Of a stretch of DNA of 64,000 bases, positions 21,372-31,361 are shown piece by piece (position 1 is the stretch's first letter; the number at the start of each line of letters is the position of its first letter). The position numbers and the translations under genes were made by a program. The notes under the pieces were generated by a model that was given only the letters and a program-made list of their open reading frames with translations, was not told where the DNA came from and did not search any database. The stretch is from Piezodorus guildinii (taxonomy: Eukaryota > Arthropoda > Insecta > Hemiptera > Pentatomidae): positions 182,239,471 to 182,303,470 of the forward strand of contig CM041293.1 of NCBI GenBank assembly GCA_023052935.1, in the 5' to 3' direction.

Positions 21372-21868
21372 GTTATTTGTAGTGTTAGAATGAGAGATGG
21401 TCATTCAGTAGTGTGAATAGTTTAAGAGCCCGATCTATTCCCATATTCTTTATTTCAAATATGGTAATACTATGATTTCCAAAATCTAAAGAAGTGATAG
21501 CAAAATAGAAGATAACAAGAAGACGAGATAAATTCTAGAATTAAAAAAAAAAAAATTTCAAATATCTTTCCTACCAATCCTTTAATTCTCCTTCGAAAGA
21601 TTTTTAAAATGTATCTACCGCTATCTCTGAAAGTAAACCTTTTATGCAAATTGGCTCTTTTAGGATTAAAGCGAGTCTTATTAAAGGGATTAACATTTGA
21701 ATATAACCTCAATTAACACAGATTCGACACAGAGAAATTCAGATTAAAAAAAAAAAATCTGGTGCGGGCAACACACGACTTTCACTTACCTCTATTTTAA
21801 AAATCAATGAAAGAATTTTCAAATACAGTTAAAGATAAAAATATATGAAACTATTAAAGAATTAATTA
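21372..21868 (-). repeat. Right arm of 0.5-kb inverted repeat
   Basis: Mate of 18954-19449. The inner 386 bp is flank and the outer 111 bp is the beginning of the HINE-D copy at 21758-22546. Confidence 0.9.
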
Positions 21869-22546
21869 AATTGAATTTCTATAGGAACATGTGTTTTATT
21901 AAAAAATCTATTATATTATTATCTAAAATAATCAGTTTGTTCGTTTCATTACTCTCTATTAACTTTTAAAAGCTTGTGTATGAGATAATATTTTTCTAAA
22001 ATCTTTAGCTTTCCGACGGTATATCATACATGTATATTACTGCTCTTATGTTCAAAAACGAAAAATTGCATTTAAGATAATACAGTTACTTTTATAGAAT
22101 CAACCAAATTAAATGTACATTAGAGAAAGAAAATTTAAAATATTGGCATTTAAGCACTATCAGACCATTTTAATCAGAATGAAACCTACATGATATTAAA
22201 GCCTATCAATTTTTACATCGATATAGCGAGTTTAATCAAAATCGTCGGAACCGTTTTCGAGAAAATCGAAAAAAGGTGCAAAATGCATGGTATAAAGTGG
22301 CTCTTCTAGTAAGCTCATTTTCATGAAAAACGTTTTGTAACGTCTCGGGCGTATATTTGTCTTATATATGAAATTTCATTTTCATAGGACATACAGTTTC
22401 CGCCTGGGAGTTACCACACACAGACCTGTTTGTGGTTATTTGGACTCAGGGGACCCTAAAATGTGTATTTTCGTTGAAATCTGGAATTCGAAAATTTTCA
22501 CGATCGCAATACTTTCCCTAACTATAAATAGTAAGTGAAAGTAAAA
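21758..22546 (+). mobile_element. HINE-D reference copy, both ends present
   Basis: Starts TCTGGTGCGGGCAACACACG followed by ACTTTCACTTACC (21778-21790) and ends AGTAAGTGAAAGT (22530-22542) plus AAAA. The two motifs are inverted copies, but one is about 20 bp inside its end. Between the left terminus and that motif, gtgcg and cacac can pair around a ggcaa loop. No protein is encoded. The asymmetric inverted repeats, one-ended hairpin, A/T-rich flanks and lack of a target duplication match Helentron-associated elements (HINE/DINE-1 type). By that model the element's own 3' end is the left, hairpin end, so it lies on the minus strand. Confidence 0.65.
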
Positions 22547-22595
22547 ATTGGTTAAATTTAAATGCATATATACGAGAAATTGGGTAATGTATTGG

Positions 22596-22780
22596 GTTGG
22601 AACCTGGCTGAGGTAGGAGAATTATATATTCTGTTATTTTATTCAAGAGAGATTCTGGGGTAGGATGAATATAAAGACACCCAATCCTCTATAAATTGGA
22701 TACCCGAAAATTAGAGAAAAATCAAAGATCTGGGCGTGATCTAGGCCTAATCATCTCATTGCACAATAGTTATAGCTTAT
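22596..22780 (+). mobile_element. SINE-2 fragment, decayed
   Basis: Colinear with SINE-2 in sense orientation: a B-box-like ggttggaacc, ttctgttattt, acccaatcctctataaa, ggatacccgaaa and gcgtgat...cctaatcatctcattgcac. The head and the T tail are missing. Confidence 0.6.
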
Positions 22781-23092
22781 TGCAACATAGTGAACAGCCG
22801 GAGTTTATTATCACATCATTTAGCATCCTAAATAATACTTAAATAGTCCCATAATAGGAAAAGGATATTAGAAATGAATTAATCGTCGAGAAAAGTAAAC
22901 AGAAAACAAGTTTCTATAAATTGAAATAATGGGATAATGGACAGACATTACTGTTATTGAGAATATGAAAGTAAATAACAGATAATCTAACAGCTCACAT
23001 CTTTTCCTTTCCGAGTCAACAATAATCCAATGGAAAGTGTAGGGATGTTTAGGAATGTTTATGAAAACTCTTACAGACATATAGGTAGAAAC

Positions 23093-23230
23093 TAAAAAAA
23101 CTGTACTTGTACAATTCTTATAGGCGTTTTAGTTTGGTTCGAATAGAGCTTCGTAGTGTCTCTAGGACAACGATCGTGCAAGGAGATAAATAGGTCGAGA
23201 TCATGTTCAGTCGCCAGGTTTATAACCATT
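23093..23230 (-). mobile_element. SINE-2 tail fragment, decayed
   Basis: Plus strand reads actgtact...acaa, ttcg...gtgtctc, acgatcgtgcaaggag, gatcatgttcagtcgccagg, matching the distal part of SINE-2 at 56.8 kb with many changes. Confidence 0.5.
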
Positions 23231-23364
23231 TTAAGATATTACACAGTGTATCGGCAGCTTCACGCGCTCGCTCAAAGGTAGCGCTAGCGGGCATACAGTA
23301 AAGCCACGGCCAGACAACGGAGGAAGTTTTATTTAATAATATTGTATATTGTAACTTGGTAATA

Positions 23365-24003
23365 ATAATAATAATAGGCTTAGCAAACCCGAAGGTTCGA
23401 TGCCGATACCACCAAATTCCGCCTACACAGACTCGTCCAATGTTCACTGTTCAAGCCCAAGCCCCCGAAATCAGCCTTAACGCAATCCTCCCATCGACGC
23501 TTCGGCCTGCCTTTCGGAAGCCTACCAGTCGGTTCAGCGAATACCAACTTTCTCGGAATCCGCTCTTCATCGAGCCCAACAACTTTACTCACCCATTTGA
23601 GTCTCCGCGACGCTATCAAATCAATTATATTCACAGGATACAAGTCCCGCAATTCTGCGTTGTGCAACCTTCTTAACTCCCCAGTGGCCTCATCTCTCTT
23701 CGGACCAAATATTTAACGCAGTACTTTATTTTCGAAAACCTTAAGGTCACGTTTCACATTCGTAAAGAACCGTCGGAAGAATAATAGTTTTATAAATTCT
23801 AACCTTTAAGTTAAACTAAGTAACTTAGCAACTGAATAATAACACGAATTTCCCACCTTTAACCGGAACTTTATTTCTTCCTGGATTTCATGTTTTCTTG
23901 TTATCATTGAATCTAAATACTTGAATTTCTCAACCTGTTCAAAAGTATGCTTTGATACATCAATATCACCAAGATCGCCACCGTTTCTGCTACTAATCAT
24001 ATA
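23365..24003 (-). pseudogene. RTE-like LINE tail, 12-bp TSD, internal losses
   Basis: AACTTGGTAATA at 23353-23364 and 24004-24015 bounds the copy. The right part encodes ISSRNGGDLGDIDVSKHTFE and KFKYLDSMITRKHEIQEEIK. A region lacking the GCETW strand and another small deletion follow, then the C-terminal block (NAELRDLYPVNIIDLIASRR, KLVFAEPTGRLPKGRPKRRW, ending NLRVC). At least two deletions break the frame. The tail is a TAA repeat. Confidence 0.85.
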
Positions 24004-24179
24004 AACTTGGTAATACCATTGTAAATATCATTGTTCATGTAACTGCTTCAAGATGATAAATAAACAATGTGAGGTAATGTGACCTAGGGCCAAAAACAAT
24101 AAAACTGTTAAAAACATTCTAACTAACAATAATACTCATCGTTTCATTAGTACAGAAAGCATTAGCTCAGCTCTCCAGA

Positions 24180-24450
24180 TCACCAACCTACTACTACCAG
24201 GTAGTGTATGCCTAGGTCAGACTATCTCTACCTTTGAGTCATATTGTGGTCTATCTTTATTTCACATCCTTCATCTACCTTCTCTCCTTTCTTCCAACCC
24301 CCCTAAGAGGATTAGGTGCAAGTCCCCTATGCTAATTCGTATGTGCGGGTTCGCCTCCTACCTGGCAGTGTAACCTAAAACCTAGTGCTGCGTCACGTGC
24401 TTCTACCACGATGGGCACCAATTTAATCTTACTCTATTCCTCAAAATAAA
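24180..24450 (+). mobile_element. SINE-4-like tRNA-related repeat
   Basis: Inverted relative to 28800-29130, with which it shares an extended GC-rich block: gtgcgggttcgcc...ctacctggcag and cgtgcttctaccacg. GGTTCGCCTCC is close to a B box. I cannot define an A box confidently, so the class is tentative. Confidence 0.5.
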
Positions 24451-24559
24451 CATGCAATTGTCGAGGTCTTCTGTGATCCTATATCAACATTATTAATAAT
24501 CATACCTCGACAAAAGAAAACGTGAAAATCTGACAATAATTTATTATTGAAAATGTTTT

Positions 24560-24960
24560 GGATTAACTTTGTTTAAACGAAAACCAAAAGTGGTGCGAAA
24601 TTGAAATTTCATATTGAAGACAACTTTACACCCGTGATGTGAAGAGACACTTTATACTAAGCATTTTGCACCTTATGATGTTTTTTTCGTAAACGACTCT
24701 TGAAACAAAAAATCCATATTATGTTTATGTCTTAGATGTTACGGTAACTTTTTAAAACAAAACAGAAGAGTCACTTCATACCATTCATTTTGCACCTCTT
24801 TCATATTTCTTTTAAAACGGGAGTAACGATTTTTATTAAACACTAATATTTATGCATAATTTAATCGCCTTTTATATCATATTAATATTCTGATTGAAAT
24901 AGTTTGACAGGGCTTAAATTTCAATATTTTAAATTTTCCTGGACCCGATATGATTTTAGG
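24560..24960 (-). mobile_element. HINE-D, old decayed copy
   Basis: Minus-strand match to internal HINE-D landmarks (cattttgcacctttt, actttatacca, cgattttgattaaac, tagtttgacagggctt, aaattttcct). The segment tttatac-cat-gcattttgcacc occurs twice (about 24650 and 24780), so two overlapping pieces or a local duplication are involved. Confidence 0.5.
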
Positions 24961-25128
24961 TGTTTGATAACATTATTATTACGTTTTGGAAGAACCAGTT
25001 TTTAGTACGCTTTGGAATGAATTGAAAATATACTTACATTTAATACACGAACAACAAATTTCAAAGGGTTTTTAAAGGACGGAATCTTATAGAAATTAAG
25101 TTTGATGACAGATTCCCATAAAACTAAC

Positions 25129-26010
25129 TTTTTTTTTTTATTTACAACTGTATTTAACAAATACAACTAGTAAATGTGTAGGAAGAATACATGTCATAAA
25201 AAAAATTACCAATTGATAGCTATTTCCATAACTATTTGAAGTGACTATGTCTCGAGGTTACCTTCTTTTAATAAGTGAAGACCGGATTTCCATGATTTTG
25301 TTAGTTTTATTTGCTTGCACGTTTCAAACCCGGACAGCTATCCCGGGCTAAATTGCAGATTTTTTATTTTTACTGTATTTTTTGCACTTTTGAGTTAAAT
25401 TTGATTAATTAATGTTAATATTACAATTGATCGAACCAAATTTTTGGTAATAAAAATACATAGATATATTAATAAATATTTACAATTTCATTTCATCATA
25501 TCTTCCCTGGTTAAACCATAGGGAAGTAATATTTCAAGAAAATATATTTTAAATGTTAAGCTCCGCTCCTCTTCTATATAGATTTCGATTAATTTATTTT
25601 TTGGACGTTGAAGATGTATGTTTCTTATATTTTGAGGTACTATTTTGCAATTCGCGAAATGTTTACTACACGATAATACACGTTTTTCGGCTTCCTACTG
25701 CACGAAAATTCTATCTCTAGTAATAAAATAGAATTACGTACTAGCGAGTTTGTAGGAATAAAAAGAGGTAATTAGGGATAGGTCTGCAACAATGGGAAAT
25801 GTAGGACGTTATGGATGATTTGATATGTGAAGAAATAAGTATCATTCAGGATTTCGCGAAAGATTTCGGAATGAAGGTATTGTATGCAGGAGGTTTGGTT
25901 TGGTTGAACACTTAAGTTTGATTCAATGTTTCCACGGAGGTCTGATAATTGTGACGTAAATGAGCTTTTTGAAAAGCAAATTCTTGTCTTTTCAGTCATT
26001 TGTAAGGATA
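25129..26010 (-). pseudogene. Jockey-like LINE, decayed and interrupted
   Basis: The left end has a T run, atttacaactgta and ctagtaaatgtg (3' UTR signature) up to the ctcgaggttaccttctttt region, which corresponds to the RRWPRD end. The coding remnant resumes at 25740-26000 with frame scraps such as SLRGN and HNVLHFPLL. The stretch 25290-25735 between does not match the family and may be an insertion. No TSD seen. Confidence 0.45.
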
Positions 26011-26512
26011 CATGAAAGATTAGATTGTAAAATATAGAATTCTTAAATAAAGCTCTATAGTTACCTTTGAAGATGGGCGTCTAAATTACAGAATACGTGA
26101 ACATATGGTTAGCTAATGTGATAGAAACCAAAATAATGCTAAAAATTAGCTACAAAAACAGTATATGATATTAATGAACTAGTATCATTATCCTTGCAAT
26201 AAGGAGCCATGGACTAACTGACGTGCAAGCCAGCCTAACCTCCATAATGGCCACCATAAGGAGGAGAGAGCAGGCTGTGAACAGGAATAGCCTGCAGAAT
26301 GCCACGACCATATGGTCGGTCGGTCGTCCTCAAGGGTCAGCTTCAATATCATAGTGTGTAGGTTGTCTCTCTGGCTATTTATATATTTATATATATATAT
26401 GAGAATAATGGCTAATGTGAAGGGTGCTTATGGCAAAGGTAGCCAACAAGGCGATTCGGAGGATCCCCAAAACATTTTTAATAATTTAAAGTGAGGTTAA
26501 AGAAAGAAAAAA
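26011..26512. other. Unassigned sequence
   Basis: A GC-richer patch at 26200-26340 includes an imperfect palindrome around ccacgaccatatggtcgg. No gene is recognised. Confidence 0.4.
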
Positions 26513-27268
26513 TCTGGTGCGCGCAACACACGACTTTCACTTACCTCCGTTGTTAAAATTAATTTAAGAATTTTAAAATACATTTAGAGAAACAAATAAA
26601 TTGTTAAAGAATTAATTATTTCGAATTTCAATAGGAACATGTGTTTTATTAAATAACCTATTATATTTTTATCTGCAAAAATCAGTTAGTTTTATCGGCT
26701 TTTCTTCACTCTCCATTATCATTCAAATTCGCCCAACTTACATATTTATCCGTTATTTGCCAATGCTAATAAGATGAATTCCCAATTTGTTTTTAATTTA
26801 CAAAATTAAAGGTACTTTAGAGGAGGAAAATTTAAAATATTGGCACTAAAACCCTGTCATACTATTTCACTCAGAACAAAAACTACATAATATTAAAGCC
26901 CATTAAATTTCACATCGATATAGCGAGTTTAATCAAAATCGTTAGAGACGTTTTTGAGAAAATCATAAAAAGGTGCTATATGCATGGTATAAAGTAGATC
27001 TTAGGGTCAGCTGATTTTTATGAAAAAGATTCTGTAACATCTCGGACGAATAGCTGTCTTAAATATGAAATTTCAGTTTCATAGAACGCTTCGTTTTCGC
27101 CTGGGAGTTACCACACACACACACACACAGACCTTTTTGCGGGACTTATGTCATTTGGACTCAGGAGATCCTAAAACGTGTATTTCCGTTAAAAACTGGA
27201 ATTCGAATATTTCCACGATCGTAATACTTTTCATTATTATATATTTCATATATAGGTAAGTGAAAGAA
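26513..27268 (+). mobile_element. HINE-D, full copy
   Basis: Starts TCTGGTGCGCGCAACACACG plus ACTTTCACTTACC and ends ataggtaagtgaaag near 27266. An internal (CA)n stretch lies in the gagttaccacacaca block. Short frames such as that at 27065 are fortuitous, because they follow repeat consensus rather than a protein. Confidence 0.75.
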
Positions 27269-27717
27269 ATATACGTAGAAGATATTTATTTGTTAAAGAA
27301 AATAATCTTTCTTTTCCGCCTATCCAAGTGGAAATGCATAATACATAAATAACACAATATATCAGATTATATTCCAATAAATTAATAATACACTTTTGAG
27401 TATTAATTATTCATTTTCTTTTTCTTTTTAATTTATTACTATTAATATCTAAGTTCTATCAGAAGAATATATATTTGATATTGATAGTAAAAACAGATAA
27501 ATATTAACCAATTTTTTAATGCTATTAATGTTCACAATGTTCTCTACATTTTTACAAGATGGCGAGTCTTTAATGTACTGGAGTAGGTAGCTACCTTCTT
27601 CTATATTGATTACATTACGGGCAGTGGAGAATGAGATGGTGAAGGCTATTAGTGATGTACTGTTTACAGCTGCAACATATTTCATTATCATGAAGACTAT
27701 AGGAGTTTTTAAAGAAA

Positions 27718-27885
27718 TATACGTTATAAAATAAACATAATTTTTCTTGCTAAGTGCACTCTTCCTTAAAATGAACTGACAAATCCTAATAAACGATAAA
27801 CTATAAATAATTCAAACAGTGCTTTTTTAAACATAAACAATATCTAATTCAATTAGCACCCGTGCAAAGTTAGTGCGGGTCACTG
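27718..27885 (+). repeat. Direct repeat G, copy 1
   Basis: About 165 bp repeated in the same orientation at 29133-29303 (landmarks aacataatttttct, aagtgcactctt, aatgaactgaca, gcgataaact-like, gtgcaaagttag). Class unknown. Confidence 0.7.
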
Positions 27886-27943
27886 TCTGATTAAAATTGG
27901 TGGAATAATCAGGAGTCAGTCTTTTTCTAAATATTTTAATTTT

Positions 27944-27983
27944 GCCAACGTTTCGGCTCAAGATTGTGAGCCATCATTAGGGC
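27944..27983 (-). ncRNA. Hammerhead ribozyme, one core change
   Basis: Minus strand: GCC-CTAATGA-TGGCTCA-loop-TGAGCC-GAAAC-GTT-GGC. Stem I (GCC/GGC) and the 6-bp stem II are intact. Core box 1 is CTAATGA instead of CTGATGA, changing the essential G, so it is probably inactive. Confidence 0.6.
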
Positions 27984-28052
27984 ATTACTGAGCCATGTCC
28001 AAATATAAACTAGAAGTTTATAAGCGTTTATGCTTGGACATGGATCAATAAC

Positions 28053-28092
28053 GCCCTGATGATGGCTCACAAGCTTGAGCCGAAACGTCGGC
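28053..28092 (+). ncRNA. Hammerhead ribozyme, intact core
   Basis: Order: GCC (stem I 5' side), CTGATGA (box 1), T, GGCTCA-CAAGCT-TGAGCC (perfect 6-bp stem II with a six-base loop), GAAAC (box 2), GTC (cleavage triplet), GGC (stem I 3' side). All core nucleotides of the type I hammerhead are present and stem III is minimal. That is the form described for Penelope-like elements and animal retrozymes, where it acts best as a dimer. It should cleave RNA after the C at 28089. Confidence 0.8.
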
Positions 28093-28634
28093 AAAAATTA
28101 AAAGTATTTAGAAAAAGACTGACTTCTCATTATTCCACCTATAATAGTTTCTAAAGTCGACTATACATCCTCAATATCTGATTAATAATTAAAAAAAAAG
28201 AAAGAAAAAAAAAAGGAAAACATTCAATTTCTGACACAAATAACATTCCACACATTATATTCTCACCGATACATACAGCCTGTTTGAATAGGGAGAGAGA
28301 TACAATACTGCTAAATAACAAACCCGAAGTTCCTTCCTGTTAGCATTCATCGAGATCTATAGGCTGGAAGAGTAGAGGATTTGCATCTTGGGGTCGAGTC
28401 TTACCAGAAGTTGCTCTTAATCAGGATTCTATTGTGTTCCCGCCAGTTGTTATCAAACATTACAACGTGAAGAAGCAAACATAATTTTACTTACAAGTCA
28501 TGCCCCGGAGCTCGCCGTATAGCAACAACTCGCTCATTTCATTAATTTAAAATGCTACGCTGCATACCAAGGATAAAGATTTTCGAAAATCTGGGCCAAA
28601 GACCTTATAATCCTTTTACTTTCCTATACAACAA

Positions 28635-28728
28635 TGGGAGTTCTAAATTTTGACTGTCAAAGTTTAATAAGGATAGCGATTTATAACGAGTACCCAACAT
28701 CGAACAGCCTCGGGACCACCATTTAACG
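28635..28728 (-). mobile_element. SINE-1 fragment
   Basis: Plus strand reads gggagttctaaattttg, aataaggatagcgattt, acgagtacccaacatcg and ggaccaccatttaacgt, the distal half of SINE-1 in reverse. The head is missing. Confidence 0.65.
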
Positions 28729-28799
28729 TTATCGTGGTATGGCTATAATAATGGACAAGAAAGGGTATCCAGAAGGCCTCGACAGTTGCGTATTCATGC

Positions 28800-29130
28800 A
28801 AGGAAGAGAGAAAGTTGGAGTTGGTGCTCGCCGTGGTAGAAGCACGTACCAAAGCACTTGGTATGTGATTAATCTGCCAGGTAGGGGGCGAACCCGCACC
28901 TACCAATCAGCAAAGGGGACTGGGTAGGATAGGATACACCCCGCGAGGTAGTAGCACGACAGCAGTGTTGGTTAGGAGTCCTCATAGGTAGAAACCATGC
29001 ACCCCATCCTATAGGGAGGATATGAAAAGTCTAGGAGAGAAGGTACTTGAAGAATCTTAATTAGAGATAGACCAGATACTGTTACAAAGGCAGAGATACT
29101 CTGACCCAGGGAGACACAGGGTTGGTTCTA
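28800..29130 (-). mobile_element. SINE-4-like tRNA-related repeat
   Basis: Inverted copy of the repeat at 24180-24450. The minus strand reads gtgcgggttcgcccc...ctacctggcag and cgtgcttctaccacg, then continues into loosely shared sequence (ctaggtcagactatctct-like). GC-rich compared with its surroundings. Confidence 0.5.
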
Positions 29131-29132
29131 AA

Positions 29133-29303
29133 CGTTATAAATTATAAAATTAACATAATTTTTCTTTCTAAGTGCACTCTTCGGTATAATGAACTGACAA
29201 AATCTGATAAGCGATAAACTCTAAAATTCAGTCAAACAGTGTATTTTAAACATAAATTATACCAAATTAAATTTACACAAGTGCAAAGTTAGGGCGGGTC
29301 AAT
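29133..29303 (+). repeat. Direct repeat G, copy 2
   Basis: Second copy of the 165-bp repeat at 27718-27885. A scrap of SINE-1 head (29300-29351, minus) follows. Confidence 0.7.
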
Positions 29304-29351
29304 TATGATGGCCATGGCGGTTATGATAACCACTGCACCACAGTTGACCCC
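29300..29351 (-). mobile_element. SINE-1 head scrap
   Basis: The minus strand reads gtggtgcagtggttatcataac, the A box region of SINE-1 with one change. Confidence 0.5.
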
Positions 29352-29645
29352 CATAATGCTTTCTATACCATCAATGAATTCATACAAGACAATAACAATA
29401 ACACTTCTCTTCGGTGGAAAATGTGGTGCAGTTCACATGTATAGCATCATGTAACTTTAAATTATTCCTCTACAAGACTATTCGCAGGAATTTCTGTAAA
29501 GGGAGAGATATATGTGAGAGAATACAATGGGTTAAGTAGTTTTTTTTTCCAAAAAGTGCGTCAAACCCTAATTAGATAAGTGATGGTTAATTATATCTAT
29601 CTTTGTTCATTCAACAGGTCACATACTACCTAGTCAGAAGATTCA

Positions 29646-29862
29646 ACAGTGGAAGTCCTAGATGTTGCCTATCCAGTTTTAATTAAGACAAGGGTTTAAG
29701 AAGTACTTCATATTGCACAGCCGTGACTTTTACTTTTACGTCCCCTCCGGAGCACGGCACAATCAAGGTATTGTTACTACTTCAAAAAAAAAAGGTTTAG
29801 AGCCATTTCCCGGGCTTAAACCCTCGATCTTGGGAGCCGCATACAGTAACCACTCATTTCGT
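29646..29862 (-). mobile_element. SINE-1, diverged
   Basis: Colinear minus-strand copy: gtggaagtcctag at the left, acgtcccctccgg in the middle, and a B-box-like ggcttaaaccctcg at the right. The A box is largely lost. Confidence 0.65.
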
Positions 29863-30063
29863 TAATTAAAACAGCCTAAGACTAAGTTAACACGTTCACA
29901 TTGGCGTGACCCACAGGTGGGTCACACTTCCCTATTTCGTAGGGTCGAGTACATTCGAGGCCTGGAACTGTTATCGCATTAAACACTTTACAACATGCAA
30001 AAAAAACATAGATAAACGTGTTAAACAACTGGACTAATAACTTTTTTTTTTTTTAACGAATTC

Positions 30064-30740
30064 AAATATATGATTAGTGGCAGAAATGGTGACGATCTTG
30101 ATGATATTAATATATCAGGGCATACTTTTGAACGCGTAGAGAAATTTAAGTATTTAGGTTCAATGATAACAAGAAAAAATGAAATCCAGGAAGAAATAAA
30201 GTCCCGGTAAATGCGTGTTATTATTCAGTCGCTAAATTACTTAGCTCGCGGCTTCTGTCAAAAACTTAAAGGTTAGAATTTATAAAACTATTATTCTTTC
30301 GACGGTTCTTTACGGATGTGAAACGTGGCCTCTTACTTTGAAGGATGAACAACGGCTTAAGGTTTTCGAAAATAAGGTACTGCGTAAAATATTTGGTCCG
30401 AAGAGAGATGAGGCCACTGGGGAGTTTAGAAGGTTGCACAACGAGGAATTGCGGAGTCTGTACCCTGTGAATATAATTGAGTTGATAGCATCGCAGAGAC
30501 TCAAATGGGCGCGTAAAGTTGTTGGGCTTAGTGAGGAACGGATTCCGAGAAAGTTGGTATTCGCTGAACCGACTGGTAGGCGTCCGAAAGGTATGCCGAA
30601 GCGTCGATGGGAGGATTGCATTAAGGATGATCTCGGGGGCTTGGGCTTGAACGGAGAACATAAGACGAGTCTGTGCAGGCGAAGTTTGGTGGTATCGGCA
30701 TCGAACCTTCGGGTTCGGTAAGTCTATTATTATTATTATT
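30064..30740 (+). mobile_element. RTE-like LINE, 5'-truncated, 12-bp TSD
   Basis: TTTAACGAATTC at 30052-30063 and 30739-30750 flanks the copy, which ends in a TTA repeat (30724-30740), the tail type of this family. The 5' break lies just before TKYMISGRNGD. Confidence 0.9.
30066..30721 (+). pseudogene. RTE-like LINE C-terminal part, central break
   Basis: The first frame runs YMISGRNGDDLDDI, then FERVEKFKYLGSMITRKNEI, and stops at KSR because of an 8-12 bp loss after it. The thumb segment is out of frame. From 30338 the frame is open again: KDEQRLKVFENKVLRKIFGP, RRLHNEELRSLYPVN, KLVFAEPTGRRPKGMPKRRW, ending SNLRVR and the native TAA at 30719-30721. No catalytic YADD is present. Confidence 0.8.
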
Positions 30741-30954
30741 TAACGAATTCGCCTAATTTTTCTGCGGAATTTAACATTTATATTGATTATCAGTAAAAAA
30801 GCTGGTGTAGTTCGCGTATCATTTAACTTTTAATTACCTCTCAACAAGGACATATGCTGGATTTTCGAGTGAAGATGTAGTTTGAAAATAGAAGTTTTTT
30901 TTTTCAAAACACAGCCTTTATAAATATCGATTTGAGGTATATATTTTTTAAAGG

Positions 30955-31085
30955 TTTTACGTCCATTCCTACACAGCGATGGCAATCATAGAGAGGTTAG
31001 GATTGCCTGGCAAGGACACAACAATAGCCGGAGGCGATGCTCGAACCTGCGCTAGCCCAGCGGCCCGACAGCCTTCGCTAATATA
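30955..31085 (-). repeat. Possible tRNA-like repeat fragment
   Basis: On the minus strand, gctagcgcaggttcgagcat has a B-box-like core (GGTTCGAGCAT). Only one copy is present in the window, so it is a weak call. Confidence 0.25.
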
Positions 31086-31264
31086 TACATACATATATTA
31101 TATACACATCGACGTGGCGCCAGGCTAAGGTCTTTATTATATAACTCATCCAGGCATAACCAATTCACAATCAAAACAGTTCAATTATAAAATACCTAAC
31201 TCTTCAATTTTATAACCTAAAAAAGTTCCTGTACAAATCTAAAGCTGAATATTTCCATAAAAAA

Positions 31265-31361
31265 GGGGTCACTTGTGGTGTAGTGGCTAGCATAACAACC
31301 TTTTATTCCCAATGCTGTAATTTTTATGTGGGTTGTAACCCGGCAAATGGCTATAGCGTTT
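31265..31361 (+). mobile_element. SINE-1 head, left copy flanking HINE-D
   Basis: Perfect A box TGGTGTAGTGG followed by a degraded B box (ggttgtaaccc), ending at ggctatagcg. The same 100-bp segment is repeated directly at 32190-32280 on the other side of HINE-D. Confidence 0.7.

Larger units (their letters stand above)
27896..28141. repeat. Foldback with two opposed hammerhead motifs
   Basis: Two arms of about 120 bp (27896-28013 and 28016-28141) are inverted copies with few mismatches and almost no loop. Each arm contains a hammerhead ribozyme unit, one per strand. A transcript across it would form a very long hairpin. Confidence 0.85.

Noticed and set aside
27065..27259. Frame with a THTHTQT run, also seen at 31944-32177
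   Set aside because: Both lie in HINE-D copies over the (CA)n region; similarity is nucleotide-level repeat identity, and frames are not kept in other copies.
28739..28927. Open frames on both strands in a GC-rich block
   Set aside because: Part of the SINE-4-like repeat shared with 24180-24450.
27718..29303. LTR retrotransposon suggested by direct repeats
   Set aside because: Repeats lack TG...CA ends, no primer-binding site, no gag/pol, and the interior is made of other repeats.
30266..30661. Minus-strand frame of 131 codons, also seen at 44166-44561 on plus
   Set aside because: Antisense shadow of the RTE-like C-terminal coding region.
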